Shown here: one piece after another, positions 18,351-27,112 of the stretch
How the letters are laid out: each line of letters starts with the position of its first letter
Position numbering within the stretch: the stretch's first letter is position 1
Made by a program: the position numbers and the translations under genes
Notes under the pieces: generated by a model
Seen by the model: only the letters and a program-made list of their open reading frames with translations
Databases searched by the model: none
What the model was told of the DNA's origin: nothing
Source: Roseateles terrae
GTDB taxonomy: Bacteria > Pseudomonadota > Gammaproteobacteria > Burkholderiales > Burkholderiaceae_C
Length of the DNA: 64,000 nucleotides
Reading direction: 5' to 3'
Assembly: GCF_014192155.1 (NCBI RefSeq)
Contig: NZ_JACHXO010000001.1
Coordinates: 460,069 to 524,068, forward strand

Positions 18351-19310
18351 ATGCATGTGGAAAACACCGCACAGGGCGCACAGGGCGCACACGCCGATCA
18401 TGCCGCCCCTGCCACCCGACTCGGGAGGACGGTTTCAGCATGCCTGATCGCGGTATCCGCGCTGTCTGCACTGGCGTCCGGCCCGGCGCTGGCGGAAGAA
18501 GAGACCCGCGACGCCAAAGCGGTGACATTCGCCTTCCAGTTCCAGACGCTGCCCGCCACCGCGTGGCCGGCGGATGCGCCGCCCATCCGTTTCTACTTCA
18601 ACCCCGGATCGTCCGCCCCCGCCTGCGGTCTGCTGCTCAGCAGCACGCAGCGGCTCGTTCCCCTTGTTGAACCCGACGACGGCAGCGACTTTCCCCAATG
18701 CACGGGCGTCACTGCCGGGAGGGTGTTGGTGCGGGACACCCAGCGCTTCTACCTGCTGCGCGTCCAGCAGAAAGACACTCGGGAAGACAGTAGCGTGCAG
18801 GACGTGTTGCTGGCGCAGCAAGGGGATCGGGTAGTGCAGACCGATGGGCTCTTAACGTCCGCCGCCCCGATGCCGCCCAAACCGATCAGCCAGGTGGCTG
18901 CGTGGCTGCGGGCCCAATGGACCCTGGACGCGGAGGGTCGCCGGGGCGCTCACCCTTTGCCCGAACACACGGCGACCACATCCGGAAGCTATCTGGCGCT
19001 GTCCCTGAGCCCGCCAGGCACTTGCCGGTTGGCGATCGGCAGCGCAGAGCTGGATGCGCCCGTGCTGACCGTCACTCACCCCTGCGCACGCGTGCTGGCA
19101 ACGTCGGCGTTTCAGCAGGGGGCGAAGGCCTGGTTCGTGGCCCTGATCGATGAAGCGGGACAGGGGGCGCAGGCGAAAGTCTTCGAGATGCAGGGCAGGG
19201 ACGCGCGCGAGAGGCCCGAGATGGCGGCTGCCCTGCGCGGCCCTGCGTCCGAGGGCAAGATCCTGCCGGTGCGGCAGGCCTTGCAGAAACTGGTGGCGGC
19301 AGGTCGCTGA
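18351..19310 (+). CDS. Secreted hypothetical protein
   Basis: A 319-residue protein of no family I recognise, beginning five bases after the PrpF-like gene. It has a long N-terminus followed by a Sec-type signal (VSACLIAVSALSALASGPALAEE), so the mature part is probably periplasmic. Four cysteines in the mature region (ACGLLL, QCTGV, TCRLAI, PCARVL) could form two disulfides. The body looks like two beta-rich halves. Co-transcription with the PrpF-like gene is likely from the spacing, but a shared function is not evident. Confidence 0.65.
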   Translation: MHVENTAQGAQGAHADHAAPATRLGRTVSACLIAVSALSALASGPALAEEETRDAKAVTFAFQFQTLPATAWPADAPPIRFYFNPGSSAPACGLLLSSTQRLVPLVEPDDGSDFPQCTGVTAGRVLVRDTQRFYLLRVQQKDTREDSSVQDVLLAQQGDRVVQTDGLLTSAAPMPPKPISQVAAWLRAQWTLDAEGRRGAHPLPEHTATTSGSYLALSLSPPGTCRLAIGSAELDAPVLTVTHPCARVLATSAFQQGAKAWFVALIDEAGQGAQAKVFEMQGRDARERPEMAAALRGPASEGKILPVRQALQKLVAAGR

Positions 19311-19333
19311 GGGCAGCCCCTGCCGCTGCTCAC

Positions 19334-19933
19334 TCAGTTCTTGACGGCGGCGTTGTGCTTCTTGTTGTAGATGCGCGCGCTTTGATGGTTCTCGGCGTGC
19401 TGGATGTTGCGCTGCTCGCGGGCGCTGATGTGACCGTCGGCGGCGGCGTGAGCTTCACGCGCATCCACATGGGACTGGCCGCGCTCCAGACCGGCCGCTT
19501 CACGATTGGTCAGGCTGCCGCTGGCGACGCCCTGGTTGATCCGCTTCTCCTGCGCAATGTTGCGCTGCACATCGGCCTGCGCCCGCTGCGATGAGGCGGA
19601 CAGCGGATTGGCGTTGACGCCGTTGTTGTTGGCCATGCGGATGTCGCGGCTGGCCTTGTCCTGCGCGGCGGTGACCTGGGCACGCTCGGCGGCGGTCATT
19701 TTGCCGTCCTTCAGGACCTTGGCCTCCAGGTGATCCACGCGGGCTTCATCGCTCTGCAGCCGGGCGTTCTCCCGCGGGGTGATCGTGCCGTTGCGCAGAC
19801 CGTTTTCGATGCGCTGTTCCTGCTTGACGTCGCGCTGCGTGGTGGTGGCGGCGTTGGTTTGTGCCGATGCCGCAAAGCTGCTGCCGAAGGCGGCGGTGGC
19901 GATCAGGGCAGTGACGAGAAGGTTGCGGTTCAT
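19334..19933 (-). CDS. Periplasmic protein with an internal helical duplication
   Basis: A 199-residue exported protein (signal MNRNLLVTALIATAAFGSSF, ending ASA) that is almost all charged helix. Two related halves of about 65 residues can be aligned. The first half has QEQRIENGLRNGTITPREN and later LKDGKMTAAERAQVT. The second has QEKRINQGVASGSLTNREA and later AADGHISAREQRNIQ. The G-x-I/L/M-T/S-x-x-E turns look a little like EF-hand loops but lack a full set of calcium ligands. Function is unknown. The start is the ATG before this signal peptide; the frame is open further upstream but not convincingly coding. Confidence 0.75.
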   Translation of the reverse strand: MNRNLLVTALIATAAFGSSFAASAQTNAATTTQRDVKQEQRIENGLRNGTITPRENARLQSDEARVDHLEAKVLKDGKMTAAERAQVTAAQDKASRDIRMANNNGVNANPLSASSQRAQADVQRNIAQEKRINQGVASGSLTNREAAGLERGQSHVDAREAHAAADGHISAREQRNIQHAENHQSARIYNKKHNAAVKN

Positions 19934-20008
19934 GGAGAGGCTCCAGAGTGTGTCGGTGTCGAGATAACGGGTCTGCGGAAAAGTCCGATGACCGTTTCGA
20001 CAAACATC

Positions 20009-20024
20009 ACTTGCAGTTGCAAGT
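20009..20024. promoter_or_regulatory. Palindrome in a divergent promoter region
   Basis: ACTTGCA-GT-TGCAAGT has perfect 7-bp arms. It lies between the divergently transcribed helical-repeat gene and the CPBP protease gene, 75 bases before the first and about 100 before the second. It is a plausible operator for either or both; the regulator is unknown. Confidence 0.45.
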
Positions 20025-20123
20025 TGTTTACCGAGCAGCAAAGGAAGGCGCCGGGCCGCTGTGCGTGCGCTTTCCTTTGCGGCGATGGTGTAGCTTTCAG
20101 GTGCCGCATCAGAAGGATGAAAA

Positions 20124-20972
20124 GTGCGGGATGATGACGCTCCTTTCCGCGCGCGCTCGACGCGCCTCTTCAGGCCTGCCCCTGTGACGACGCCAGCTTT
20201 GAACCCCCGATTGCACCCGCACGCCGTCAAGGAAGTGGTCGCCAGCGTGGCCGTGCTGGCCGTTCTGCTGTTTGGCCTGAAAACGGTCGGGGCGCTGGTG
20301 GCCGGGCAGATGGGGTGGCGGCCCGCTGCGGGGGATCTGCTGGGCGGGGTGCTGTCCTGCATTGGAGCGATCCTGCTCTACCGGTCGCTCGGTGTTGGCG
20401 GGCGGATCGCATCTGGCGTTAGCGCCGCACCATTCATTGCCACCCCGCCCCCGATCTCGATTCCGAATTCGGCGACCCCGAGCCCGACGTCCACGCGGAC
20501 ACCAACACCAACGCTGACGGGTAGGCCGACGCATCACGTCCAGAGTCTCGGCTTGGTCTGCCTCGCCAGCGGCCTGCTACTGGTGATGCATCTCGTGGCG
20601 ATCAAGGCTTCCACGGTGTCGGCCTGGGCGCCGCTCACCGCGTTTCATGCGAGGTGGGAAGTGGCAGCCTATCTGATGTCTTTCGGTGTGCTGGCGCCGA
20701 TCTGTGAAGAGACCCTGTTCCGGGGATATCTCCAGCGACGGGTCACCGCCGCGGCGGGCGTCATCTTCGCCATTGCGCTGTCGTCGGTACTGTTCGGCAT
20801 GGCGCACTGGGCGTCGATGATCACCATGATCTTTGCCGGTCTTTTCGGGCTGGTGCTCAGCGTCTATCGCGCATTTGGCGGCTCGCTGGCGGTGTGCTGC
20901 GCCATTCACGCAGCACACAATCTGGTCGTCTATGGCGACAAGTATTTCTTCGGGTATTTCGTTCGGAGTTGA
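20124..20972 (+). CDS. CPBP family intramembrane metalloprotease
   Basis: A 282-residue membrane protein of the CAAX protease and bacteriocin-processing (Abi) family. Motif 1 is CEETLFRGYLQRR (the EExxxR core), motif 2 is FGMAHW, and motif 3 is HAAHNLVV. These supply the acidic and histidine residues of the intramembrane active site. A Pro/Thr/Ser-rich linker (near residues 105-135) separates the first two membrane segments from the catalytic part. The GTG start is supported by AAGGA six bases upstream. The substrate is unknown. It faces a second CPBP gene end to end. Confidence 0.85.
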   Translation: MRDDDAPFRARSTRLFRPAPVTTPALNPRLHPHAVKEVVASVAVLAVLLFGLKTVGALVAGQMGWRPAAGDLLGGVLSCIGAILLYRSLGVGGRIASGVSAAPFIATPPPISIPNSATPSPTSTRTPTPTLTGRPTHHVQSLGLVCLASGLLLVMHLVAIKASTVSAWAPLTAFHARWEVAAYLMSFGVLAPICEETLFRGYLQRRVTAAAGVIFAIALSSVLFGMAHWASMITMIFAGLFGLVLSVYRAFGGSLAVCCAIHAAHNLVVYGDKYFFGYFVRS

Positions 20973-21077
20973 TGGGACGCCCTGGTCCTTGCTCCCACAT
21001 GGACCCAGCACCAGATCCGGAACGACCAGAGAGGCTGACCTACATCCGCGACCGCCGGGCAGCCCGGCGCTGGCGTC

Positions 21078-21968
21078 TCACGCCTTCAGCGGATAGGTGA
21101 ACAACACAAAGTGCAGTGCGTTCACGCCAAAGTGGACCAACACCGCAACTTCGATGCGCCGTTGCCAGTGATACGCCACGGCGTACCCCAGGCCGGCCAC
21201 CGCGGCGACGACGATCATGCCAAGCCCCCCACCCGCATGGACGGCGCCGAACAGCAGGGCAGAGACGACGATGCCAAGACCCGTGGGAACGATCGTGTGA
21301 ATGCGCTGCGGCATGACCGAGCGCGCCCCTGTCGCCAACTTATCCTGCACCATCACCCGAAACAGCGCTTCCTCTGCCACGCAGGTGAGCAGCAGATTCG
21401 TCACCAGAAACTGCAGGGTCTGCGGTGGCCATTTGGGATCCCAGCGGATCATGCCCAGCGCTACCGCCAGGCCCAGCGCCAGACCGGCCACCGCCACCGT
21501 GAGCAACAGCGTCGACCCAAGCGTCCGGGCGACCGCGTCCTCGCGCCGCAGGCGAGGCGCGAGCAAGGCGAGCAGCACCAGTCCGACCGAGCCTTTGTCG
21601 AAGTTCAGATATTGCGTGAAGGGCCGCGCATCCTCCGAGAACCGGACGGCGTCGATGGCGATGGGGTTCCTGAATCCCGGCACGGCATGCAGGCACAGCG
21701 CCCCCACCAGCAGCAAGAGCGCCGCGAACACCAGTCCTTGGAGGGCTGGGCGCGTCTGGCGCCCCAGCGTGTCAGCCAGCAGCACCAGCATCGCCAGCGC
21801 TGCGGCCCCCGTCACGCTCACGACACCCTGCAACAACGCCAGTCCGATCGCGGCGGCATACAGCACCAGCCATGGTGCCACCCGCCATCCCCGCGCGCGA
21901 TTCACCGGCACCGAAGGCAGCCAGACCGCCACGATGGACAGCAGCAACAGGACGAACGGCGCCGGCAT
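21078..21968 (-). CDS. Second CPBP family intramembrane metalloprotease
   Basis: A 296-residue, very hydrophobic protein with about eight membrane segments. The CPBP motifs are AEEALFRVMVQ, FGAVHAGGGLG and VHFGVNALHFVLF. Sequence around the motifs differs clearly from the neighbouring CPBP protein, so it is not a recent tandem copy. It starts 45 bases after the end of thyA on the same strand and is probably co-transcribed with it. Confidence 0.85.
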   Translation of the reverse strand: MPAPFVLLLLSIVAVWLPSVPVNRARGWRVAPWLVLYAAAIGLALLQGVVSVTGAAALAMLVLLADTLGRQTRPALQGLVFAALLLLVGALCLHAVPGFRNPIAIDAVRFSEDARPFTQYLNFDKGSVGLVLLALLAPRLRREDAVARTLGSTLLLTVAVAGLALGLAVALGMIRWDPKWPPQTLQFLVTNLLLTCVAEEALFRVMVQDKLATGARSVMPQRIHTIVPTGLGIVVSALLFGAVHAGGGLGMIVVAAVAGLGYAVAYHWQRRIEVAVLVHFGVNALHFVLFTYPLKA

Positions 21969-22013
21969 GGTCAGCGAAGGAGCGGCGACGGAGGCCGTCC
22001 GGCGCCCACGGAA

Positions 22014-22823
22014 TCAGACCGCCACCGGCGCCTTGATCGGCGCGTGGTGCTGATAGTCCTGTAGCTCGAAGTCCTCAAAGGCGTAGTCGAAGATCGAGTC
22101 CGGACGGCGCTTGATGTGCATCGTCGGATAGGGAAACGGGTCGCGGCTCAGCTGCGTCTGCACCTGCTCAAAGTGATTCGCATAGATGTGGCAGTCGCCA
22201 CCGGTCCAGATGAAGTCACCCAGCGCCAGATCACATTGCTGCGCCAGCATCATCGTCAGCAGCGCATAGCTGGCGATGTTGAAGGGCACGCCCAGGAAGA
22301 TGTCCGCGCTGCGCTGATACAGCTGGCAGGACAGCTTGCCGTCCGCCACATAGAACTGGAAGAACGCGTGGCAGGGCATCAGCGCCATCTGGTCCAGATC
22401 CGCCACATTCCACGCACTCACGATGATGCGGCGCGAGTCTGGATTGGTCTTGAGCTGCTGCACCACCTGGCTGATCTGGTCAATGTGCCCGCCGTCAGGC
22501 TTGGGCCAGTTGCGCCACTGCACGCCATACACCGGGCCGAGGTCGCCGTCTTCGCGCGCCCATTCGTCCCAGATGGTGCAGCCGCGCTCCTGCAGCCACT
22601 TCACATTCGAATCCCCACGCAGGAACCACAGCAGTTCCAGAATGATCGACTTCAGGTGCACCTTCTTGGTGGTCACCAGCGGGAAGCCCTCGTTCAGATC
22701 GAACCGCATCTGATGGCCAAAGACGCTGCGCGTGCCGGTGCCGGTACGGTCGCCCTTGGTCACGCCATGCTCGAACACATGGCGCATGAAATCTTCGTAT
22801 TGGTGGCGGACAGGGCGATTCAT
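22014..22823 (-). CDS. thyA: Thymidylate synthase
   Basis: Folate-dependent methylation of dUMP to dTMP, using methylene-tetrahydrofolate and yielding dihydrofolate for FolA. At 269 residues it is close to the E. coli enzyme. Motifs: [35 protein letters not shown], the catalytic-cysteine region [37 protein letters not shown] and GDCHIYANH. It lies between an ABC exporter gene and a CPBP gene, all on the minus strand. Confidence 0.97.
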   Translation of the reverse strand: MNRPVRHQYEDFMRHVFEHGVTKGDRTGTGTRSVFGHQMRFDLNEGFPLVTTKKVHLKSIILELLWFLRGDSNVKWLQERGCTIWDEWAREDGDLGPVYGVQWRNWPKPDGGHIDQISQVVQQLKTNPDSRRIIVSAWNVADLDQMALMPCHAFFQFYVADGKLSCQLYQRSADIFLGVPFNIASYALLTMMLAQQCDLALGDFIWTGGDCHIYANHFEQVQTQLSRDPFPYPTMHIKRRPDSIFDYAFEDFELQDYQHHAPIKAPVAV

Positions 22824-22885
22824 CGGCGGGTCAATGACAGGTCGGGGGGATCGCGCGGGCGATCAACGGCACATTCTAGTGGGGC

Positions 22886-24709
22886 TCAATGGTTGAACTG
22901 CAGCGCCGCCAGTCGGGCATACAAGCCGCCCTGCGCGACCAGTTCCGCATGCCGGCCTTGCTCCACGATCCGCCCCTGGTCCATCACGATGATGCGATCC
23001 GCCCGTTGCACCGTCGCCAGCCGGTGGGCGATGACCAGCGTGGTGCGGTCCCGCATGGCTTCGTCCAGCGCTTCCTGCACCAGGCGCTCGCTTTCTGCAT
23101 CCAGCGCGCTGGTGGCTTCGTCCAGCAGCAGCAGCGGCGCGTTCTGCAGCATGGCACGTGCGATGGCAATGCGCTGGCGCTGTCCGCCGGACAGCCGCAC
23201 GCCGCGCTCGCCGAGGAAACTGTCGTAGCCCTGTGGCAGTTGTTCGATGAACTCGTGGGCGTGGGCGGCCCTGGCGGCGGCCACCACCTCGTCGCGTGAG
23301 GCCTCCGGCCTCCCATAGCGGATGTTGTCCAGCGCCGTGGCCGAGAAGATGACGCTTTGCTGAGGCACCAGCGCCATGCGCGCCCGAAGCTCGGCCAGCC
23401 GCACACGGTCCACCCGCACGCCATCCACCAGGATGTCGCCGTCCTGCACATCGTAGAAGCGCTGCAGCAGTTGCAGCACCGTGCTCTTGCCGGCGCCGCT
23501 CGGGCCCACCAGGGCCACGGTCTCGCCGGGGGCGATGTCCAGGTCGAAAGTGCTCAGCGCGGCCCGGTCCGGACGGGACGGGTAATGGAAACGCACCTGC
23601 CGGAACTGGACATGGGCAGGACCTTCCACCGGCGTCATCGCCAGCGGAGTGGCCGGATCGGCAACCGGAGAACGGGCGGCCAGCAGTTCCATCAGGCGCT
23701 CGGTTGCACCCGCGGCGCGCAGCAGATCGCCCCAGACCTCAGCCAGTACCGCCACGGACGAGACCAGCAGAATCACGTAGACGACGGTCTGGCCCAGGTG
23801 ACCCGCGCTGATGTGCCCGGCCATGACCGCCTGGGTGCCTTGATACAGGCCCCAGAGCAGGGCCCCAAAGGTGGCGGTGATGATGAACGCCACCAGCAGC
23901 GACCGCACCTTGGTGCGCTTGCGGGCGGTGTCGAACGCCGCTTCGCTGGCCACACCAAAACGTGCCGCCTCGCGGTCTTCCTGCGCATGGGACTGCACCA
24001 CCGAGATGGCATTGAGCATTTCGGCGGCGATGGCGCTGGTGTCCGCCACCCGGTCCTGGCTGGCGCGGGACAGGCGTCGGACCCGGCGGCCGAAGAACAT
24101 CGCCGGCAGCACCACCAGCACCAGAATGCCCATCACCTGGCTCATCACCCAGGGGTTGGTGGCAATCAGCAGCCCGACCGCGCCGAGCCCCATGATCATG
24201 TTGCGCAGACCCATCGACAGGCTGGAACCCACGATGTTCTGAATGACCGTGGTGTCCGTTGTGATGCGACTGATCACCTCGCCGGTCTGCGTCGTCTCGA
24301 AGAATTCGGGGCTCTGGCGCAACACATGCGCGTACACCGCACTGCGAAGGTCCGCACTGACGCGCTCACCCAGCCAGGTCACCGCGTAGAACCTCAGCGC
24401 CGAGAACACCCCCAGTGCCGCGCCCACGGCGAACAGTCCGAGGAAGTGCTCGCGCAGCGCCATCATGCGGTCGCCCGGGTCGGCGGAGATCAGGCCTTGG
24501 TCGATCAATTGGCGCAGGGCCAGCGGGAAGATCAGCGTCGACACCGCCGCCAGGATCAGGAACAGCACCGCCGCGGCGATCCGTCCCTTGTAAGGCCGCA
24601 GGAACGGCCAGAGCGCCGGCCACATGGCCCGCAGGGGCGGGCTTTGAGCAGGCACGGCCTTGGTGGGCGAGACAACAGAAGCAGGGGCGGCGGCAGGTTG
24701 GGCGGACAT
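22886..24709 (-). CDS. ABC multidrug/lipid exporter (MsbA/BmrA-type half transporter)
   Basis: A 607-residue fused membrane and ATPase protein that would work as a homodimer. The six-helix membrane domain spans about residues 25-330. The ATPase has Walker A GPSGAGKST, Q-loop VPQQSVIF, signature LSGGQRQRIAIARAML, Walker B LLLLDEATSALD and the switch histidine in VIAHRLATV. The type fits lipid or drug export. Its 5' end faces the MarR gene across 150 bases that contain a MarR-type palindrome, so it may share control with the efflux operon. The start chosen gives MSAQPAAAP; an upstream extension looks unlikely. Confidence 0.9.
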   Translation of the reverse strand: MSAQPAAAPASVVSPTKAVPAQSPPLRAMWPALWPFLRPYKGRIAAAVLFLILAAVSTLIFPLALRQLIDQGLISADPGDRMMALREHFLGLFAVGAALGVFSALRFYAVTWLGERVSADLRSAVYAHVLRQSPEFFETTQTGEVISRITTDTTVIQNIVGSSLSMGLRNMIMGLGAVGLLIATNPWVMSQVMGILVLVVLPAMFFGRRVRRLSRASQDRVADTSAIAAEMLNAISVVQSHAQEDREAARFGVASEAAFDTARKRTKVRSLLVAFIITATFGALLWGLYQGTQAVMAGHISAGHLGQTVVYVILLVSSVAVLAEVWGDLLRAAGATERLMELLAARSPVADPATPLAMTPVEGPAHVQFRQVRFHYPSRPDRAALSTFDLDIAPGETVALVGPSGAGKSTVLQLLQRFYDVQDGDILVDGVRVDRVRLAELRARMALVPQQSVIFSATALDNIRYGRPEASRDEVVAAARAAHAHEFIEQLPQGYDSFLGERGVRLSGGQRQRIAIARAMLQNAPLLLLDEATSALDAESERLVQEALDEAMRDRTTLVIAHRLATVQRADRIIVMDQGRIVEQGRHAELVAQGGLYARLAALQFNH

Positions 24710-24818
24710 CGGCGCAGTGTAGGGGCAGGCCCGTGACGGATCGCACGGACCGGTCAAAGCGGAGTATCTCAATAACCCTCATCTTTTCAGGTCTTTCAAC
24801 ACAAGTCCATGGCACGGC

Positions 24819-24840
24819 AAATACTGCCTAGGCAATAATT
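24819..24840. promoter_or_regulatory. MarR-type operator palindrome
   Basis: TGCCTAGGCA (24825-24834) is a perfect 10-bp palindrome, and the symmetry continues outward at most positions over 22 bases. It lies 20 bases before the MarR start and about 110 before the divergent ABC exporter. The TTGCCTAGGCAA-like core is the form expected of operators of MarR/EmrR-family repressors. Confidence 0.7.
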
Positions 24841-24859
24841 GACCACCGCCAGCCACTGA

Positions 24860-25399
24860 GTGCATGCCGTGACCCCCCGTCCGCCCCCGACCGAGTTCTA
24901 CACCGCCGACAGCTTCACCCGGGAACCCAGCCTGGGTTGGCTGCTGCGTCAGATCAAGCAGTCGATGATCTGCCAGGCGGACAAGCTGCTGGGCGCCCAC
25001 GACCTGACCCATGCGCAGTGGGCGCCGATGCTGCGCCTGCGCTTCCATGGACCGATGTCCAGCGCCGCACTGGCCCGGGAACTGGCCATGGACGGCGGCG
25101 CCATGACGCGTCTGCTCGATCGCCTGGAAGCCAAGAACCTGATCCAGCGAGAGCGCTCGACCGAAGACCGCCGGGTGGTGATGGTGTCGTTGACCGAGCA
25201 TGGACTCGCCTCAATGGCGCGTGCCCCGGCGGTGCTGTCCCAGGTTTCCAACGAGCATCTCGCCGGCTTCACCCACGACGAATTCCGGACCCTCATCGGC
25301 CTGCTGCAGCGCGTGGTGGCCAATGGTCATGCCATCCGTGATGCCGGCAACGCATCCGAATCCTCCAACCTCAGTTGCAGCACGGAGGACGAGGGCTGA
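24860..25399 (+). CDS. MarR family transcriptional regulator
   Basis: A 179-residue winged-helix repressor. The DNA-binding part is at about residues 70-125: MSSAALARELAMDGGAMTRLLDRLEAKNLIQRERSTEDRR, with the DRR wing typical of MarR/EmrR. The flanking helices QIKQSMICQADKLLGAHDLTHAQW and FRTLIGLLQRVV form the dimer interface in this family. It precedes the tripartite efflux genes on the same strand with a palindromic operator upstream, so ligand-relieved autorepression is the likely control. Two GTG codons (24860 and 24869) are possible starts; no ATG fits. Confidence 0.9.
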   Translation: MHAVTPRPPPTEFYTADSFTREPSLGWLLRQIKQSMICQADKLLGAHDLTHAQWAPMLRLRFHGPMSSAALARELAMDGGAMTRLLDRLEAKNLIQRERSTEDRRVVMVSLTEHGLASMARAPAVLSQVSNEHLAGFTHDEFRTLIGLLQRVVANGHAIRDAGNASESSNLSCSTEDEG

Positions 25400-25496
25400 G
25401 CCCATGCCCGCCCGTCGTCTGCCGCTGCCCACGCTTTCCGCTTTCTGACCTTTTTCCCCTGAAGAAGAACAACACATGATCTCGAGGAACGCTCTC

Positions 25497-27035
25497 ATGA
25501 CGCCCCGATCCCTCCATCGCACCACCCTGGCCCTGGCCATGGGCGCGGCCTTGCTGCTGGTGCTGGCCGCCTGCGCCCCCATGCCCAAGCTGGCGGACCC
25601 CGGTCAGACGCTGGACGGCGATGTCGCCGCCCGTCAGCTCGGCCTGTCCACGAGCGACGGGCAGTCGCTGGACCAGCAGTGGTGGAAGCGCTTCGGCGAC
25701 GCCCAGCTGGATGCGCTGGTGGATCAGGCGATGGCCCAATCCCCGTCACTGGCCCTGGCCCGTGCCCGCATCGCCCGCGCGGCAGCGATGACGGAGAACG
25801 CCGAAGCGAACGAGCGGCCCAATGCGGCGCTGGACGCCAGCGTCACCCGCCAGCGCATCACCGAACACGGCATCTATCCGGCACCGCTGGCCGGCAGCAT
25901 CCGCACCTTCGGGAATGTGCAGGCCGGACTGAGCTATGAGTGGGACTTCTTCGGCAAGCATGAAGCCGAATTGAAGGCGGCCCTGGGCCAGCAGCGCGCG
26001 GCTGAAGCCGATGCGGCCGCGGCCCGGCTGAGCGTGGCCAACGCCATCACCAAGGCCTATGTGGCCCTGGCCCGCAGCCAGGCGCAGAGCCGCCTGCTGC
26101 AGGACCAGCTGACCCTGCGTCAGCAAGGCGCCGATCTGGTCCGCCAACGCTCGGAGGCGGGTCTGGACAACACCCAGGAACTGCGTCAGGCCGAAGCGCC
26201 GCTGCCGGATCTGCAGCGCCAGCAGCTGGTGCTGCAGGAACAGCAGACGCTGCTGCGCAACCAGATTGCCGCGCTGACCGGCCAGGGCCCGAGCGGGACT
26301 GCCACGCTGCAGGCCAGCTTGCCGCGGACCCTCGACTGGCAACAGGCCCCCAGCCTGGACCTGCTGGGTCGCCGCGCAGACCTCGCCGCCGCCCGTGCCC
26401 GGGTGGAAGCGTCCGCCCAGGACGTGCGTGCGGCCCGCACCCGGTTCTATCCGAGCGTGTCGCTCAGCGCCTTTGTCGGTCTGAATGCGATCGGCCTGGA
26501 TGAGCTGTTCAAGTCCGGCAGCCGTCAGTGGGGTGGGGGCCCGGCCCTGAGCCTGCCGCTGTTCGATGCCGGCCATCTGCGCGCCAACCTGCGCGGCAGT
26601 GCCGCCGAGCAGGACGCTGCCATCGCCAGCTACAACGCCGCCGTGCTGGATGCCGTCCGCGACGCCAGCGATCAATATGCGAGCCTGCAGTCCCTGCGTC
26701 AGCAGCAGATTCAGCAGGACGCGGCCGTCGCCAATGCGGACAGCCAGTTCAGCCTGGCCCAGCAGCGCTTCCAGGCGGGTCTGGTCAATCGCCTGGCCGT
26801 CATCAATGCGCAGCAGTCCCGTGTGACGCAGCAGCGCGGCCAGCTGGACCTCCAGGCACAGACGGTGGATGCGCAGATCAATCTGATCCGGGCCCTGGGC
26901 GGCGGCTATGCCGACCCGGCTCGGCAGTCGCCGACGACCGGCGGCGCGAACACTCCGAACGCCCCGTCCACCGCCAACGCGGCGAACGCCACGAACGCCC
27001 CAGCGGCTCCCCAGATCCAAGCCTCCCACAGCTGA
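25497..27035 (+). CDS. RND/EmrAB-type outer-membrane efflux lipoprotein (NodT/OprM family)
   Basis: Outer-membrane factor, the exit duct of a tripartite pump. The lipoprotein signal ends at C26 (LVLAAC). The mature protein has the OEP signature WWKRFGDAQLDALVDQAMAQSPSLALARARI. Two repeated helical halves follow, and the second ends in ARTRFYPSVSLSAFVG, LSLPLFDAGHLRANL and QQRFQAGLVNRLAVINAQ. The last 35 residues are Ala/Asn/Thr-rich and probably disordered. I chose the ATG that gives a compact lipoprotein signal (MTPRSLHRT) after GAGGAA; an ATG at 25476 in the same frame is also possible. The emrA gene follows. Confidence 0.92.
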   Translation: MTPRSLHRTTLALAMGAALLLVLAACAPMPKLADPGQTLDGDVAARQLGLSTSDGQSLDQQWWKRFGDAQLDALVDQAMAQSPSLALARARIARAAAMTENAEANERPNAALDASVTRQRITEHGIYPAPLAGSIRTFGNVQAGLSYEWDFFGKHEAELKAALGQQRAAEADAAAARLSVANAITKAYVALARSQAQSRLLQDQLTLRQQGADLVRQRSEAGLDNTQELRQAEAPLPDLQRQQLVLQEQQTLLRNQIAALTGQGPSGTATLQASLPRTLDWQQAPSLDLLGRRADLAAARARVEASAQDVRAARTRFYPSVSLSAFVGLNAIGLDELFKSGSRQWGGGPALSLPLFDAGHLRANLRGSAAEQDAAIASYNAAVLDAVRDASDQYASLQSLRQQQIQQDAAVANADSQFSLAQQRFQAGLVNRLAVINAQQSRVTQQRGQLDLQAQTVDAQINLIRALGGGYADPARQSPTTGGANTPNAPSTANAANATNAPAAPQIQASHS

Positions 27036-27112
27036 ACGGTGAGCGCGGCGGACCGCCCGTGTGAGCCGGTCGCCGCCACCCACAACAACCAAGAACAGGT
27101 CAGAACATCATC

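Noticed and set aside
23357-24736. 459-codon plus-strand frame opposite the ABC exporter
   Set aside because: Shadow of the exporter; no recognisable domain.
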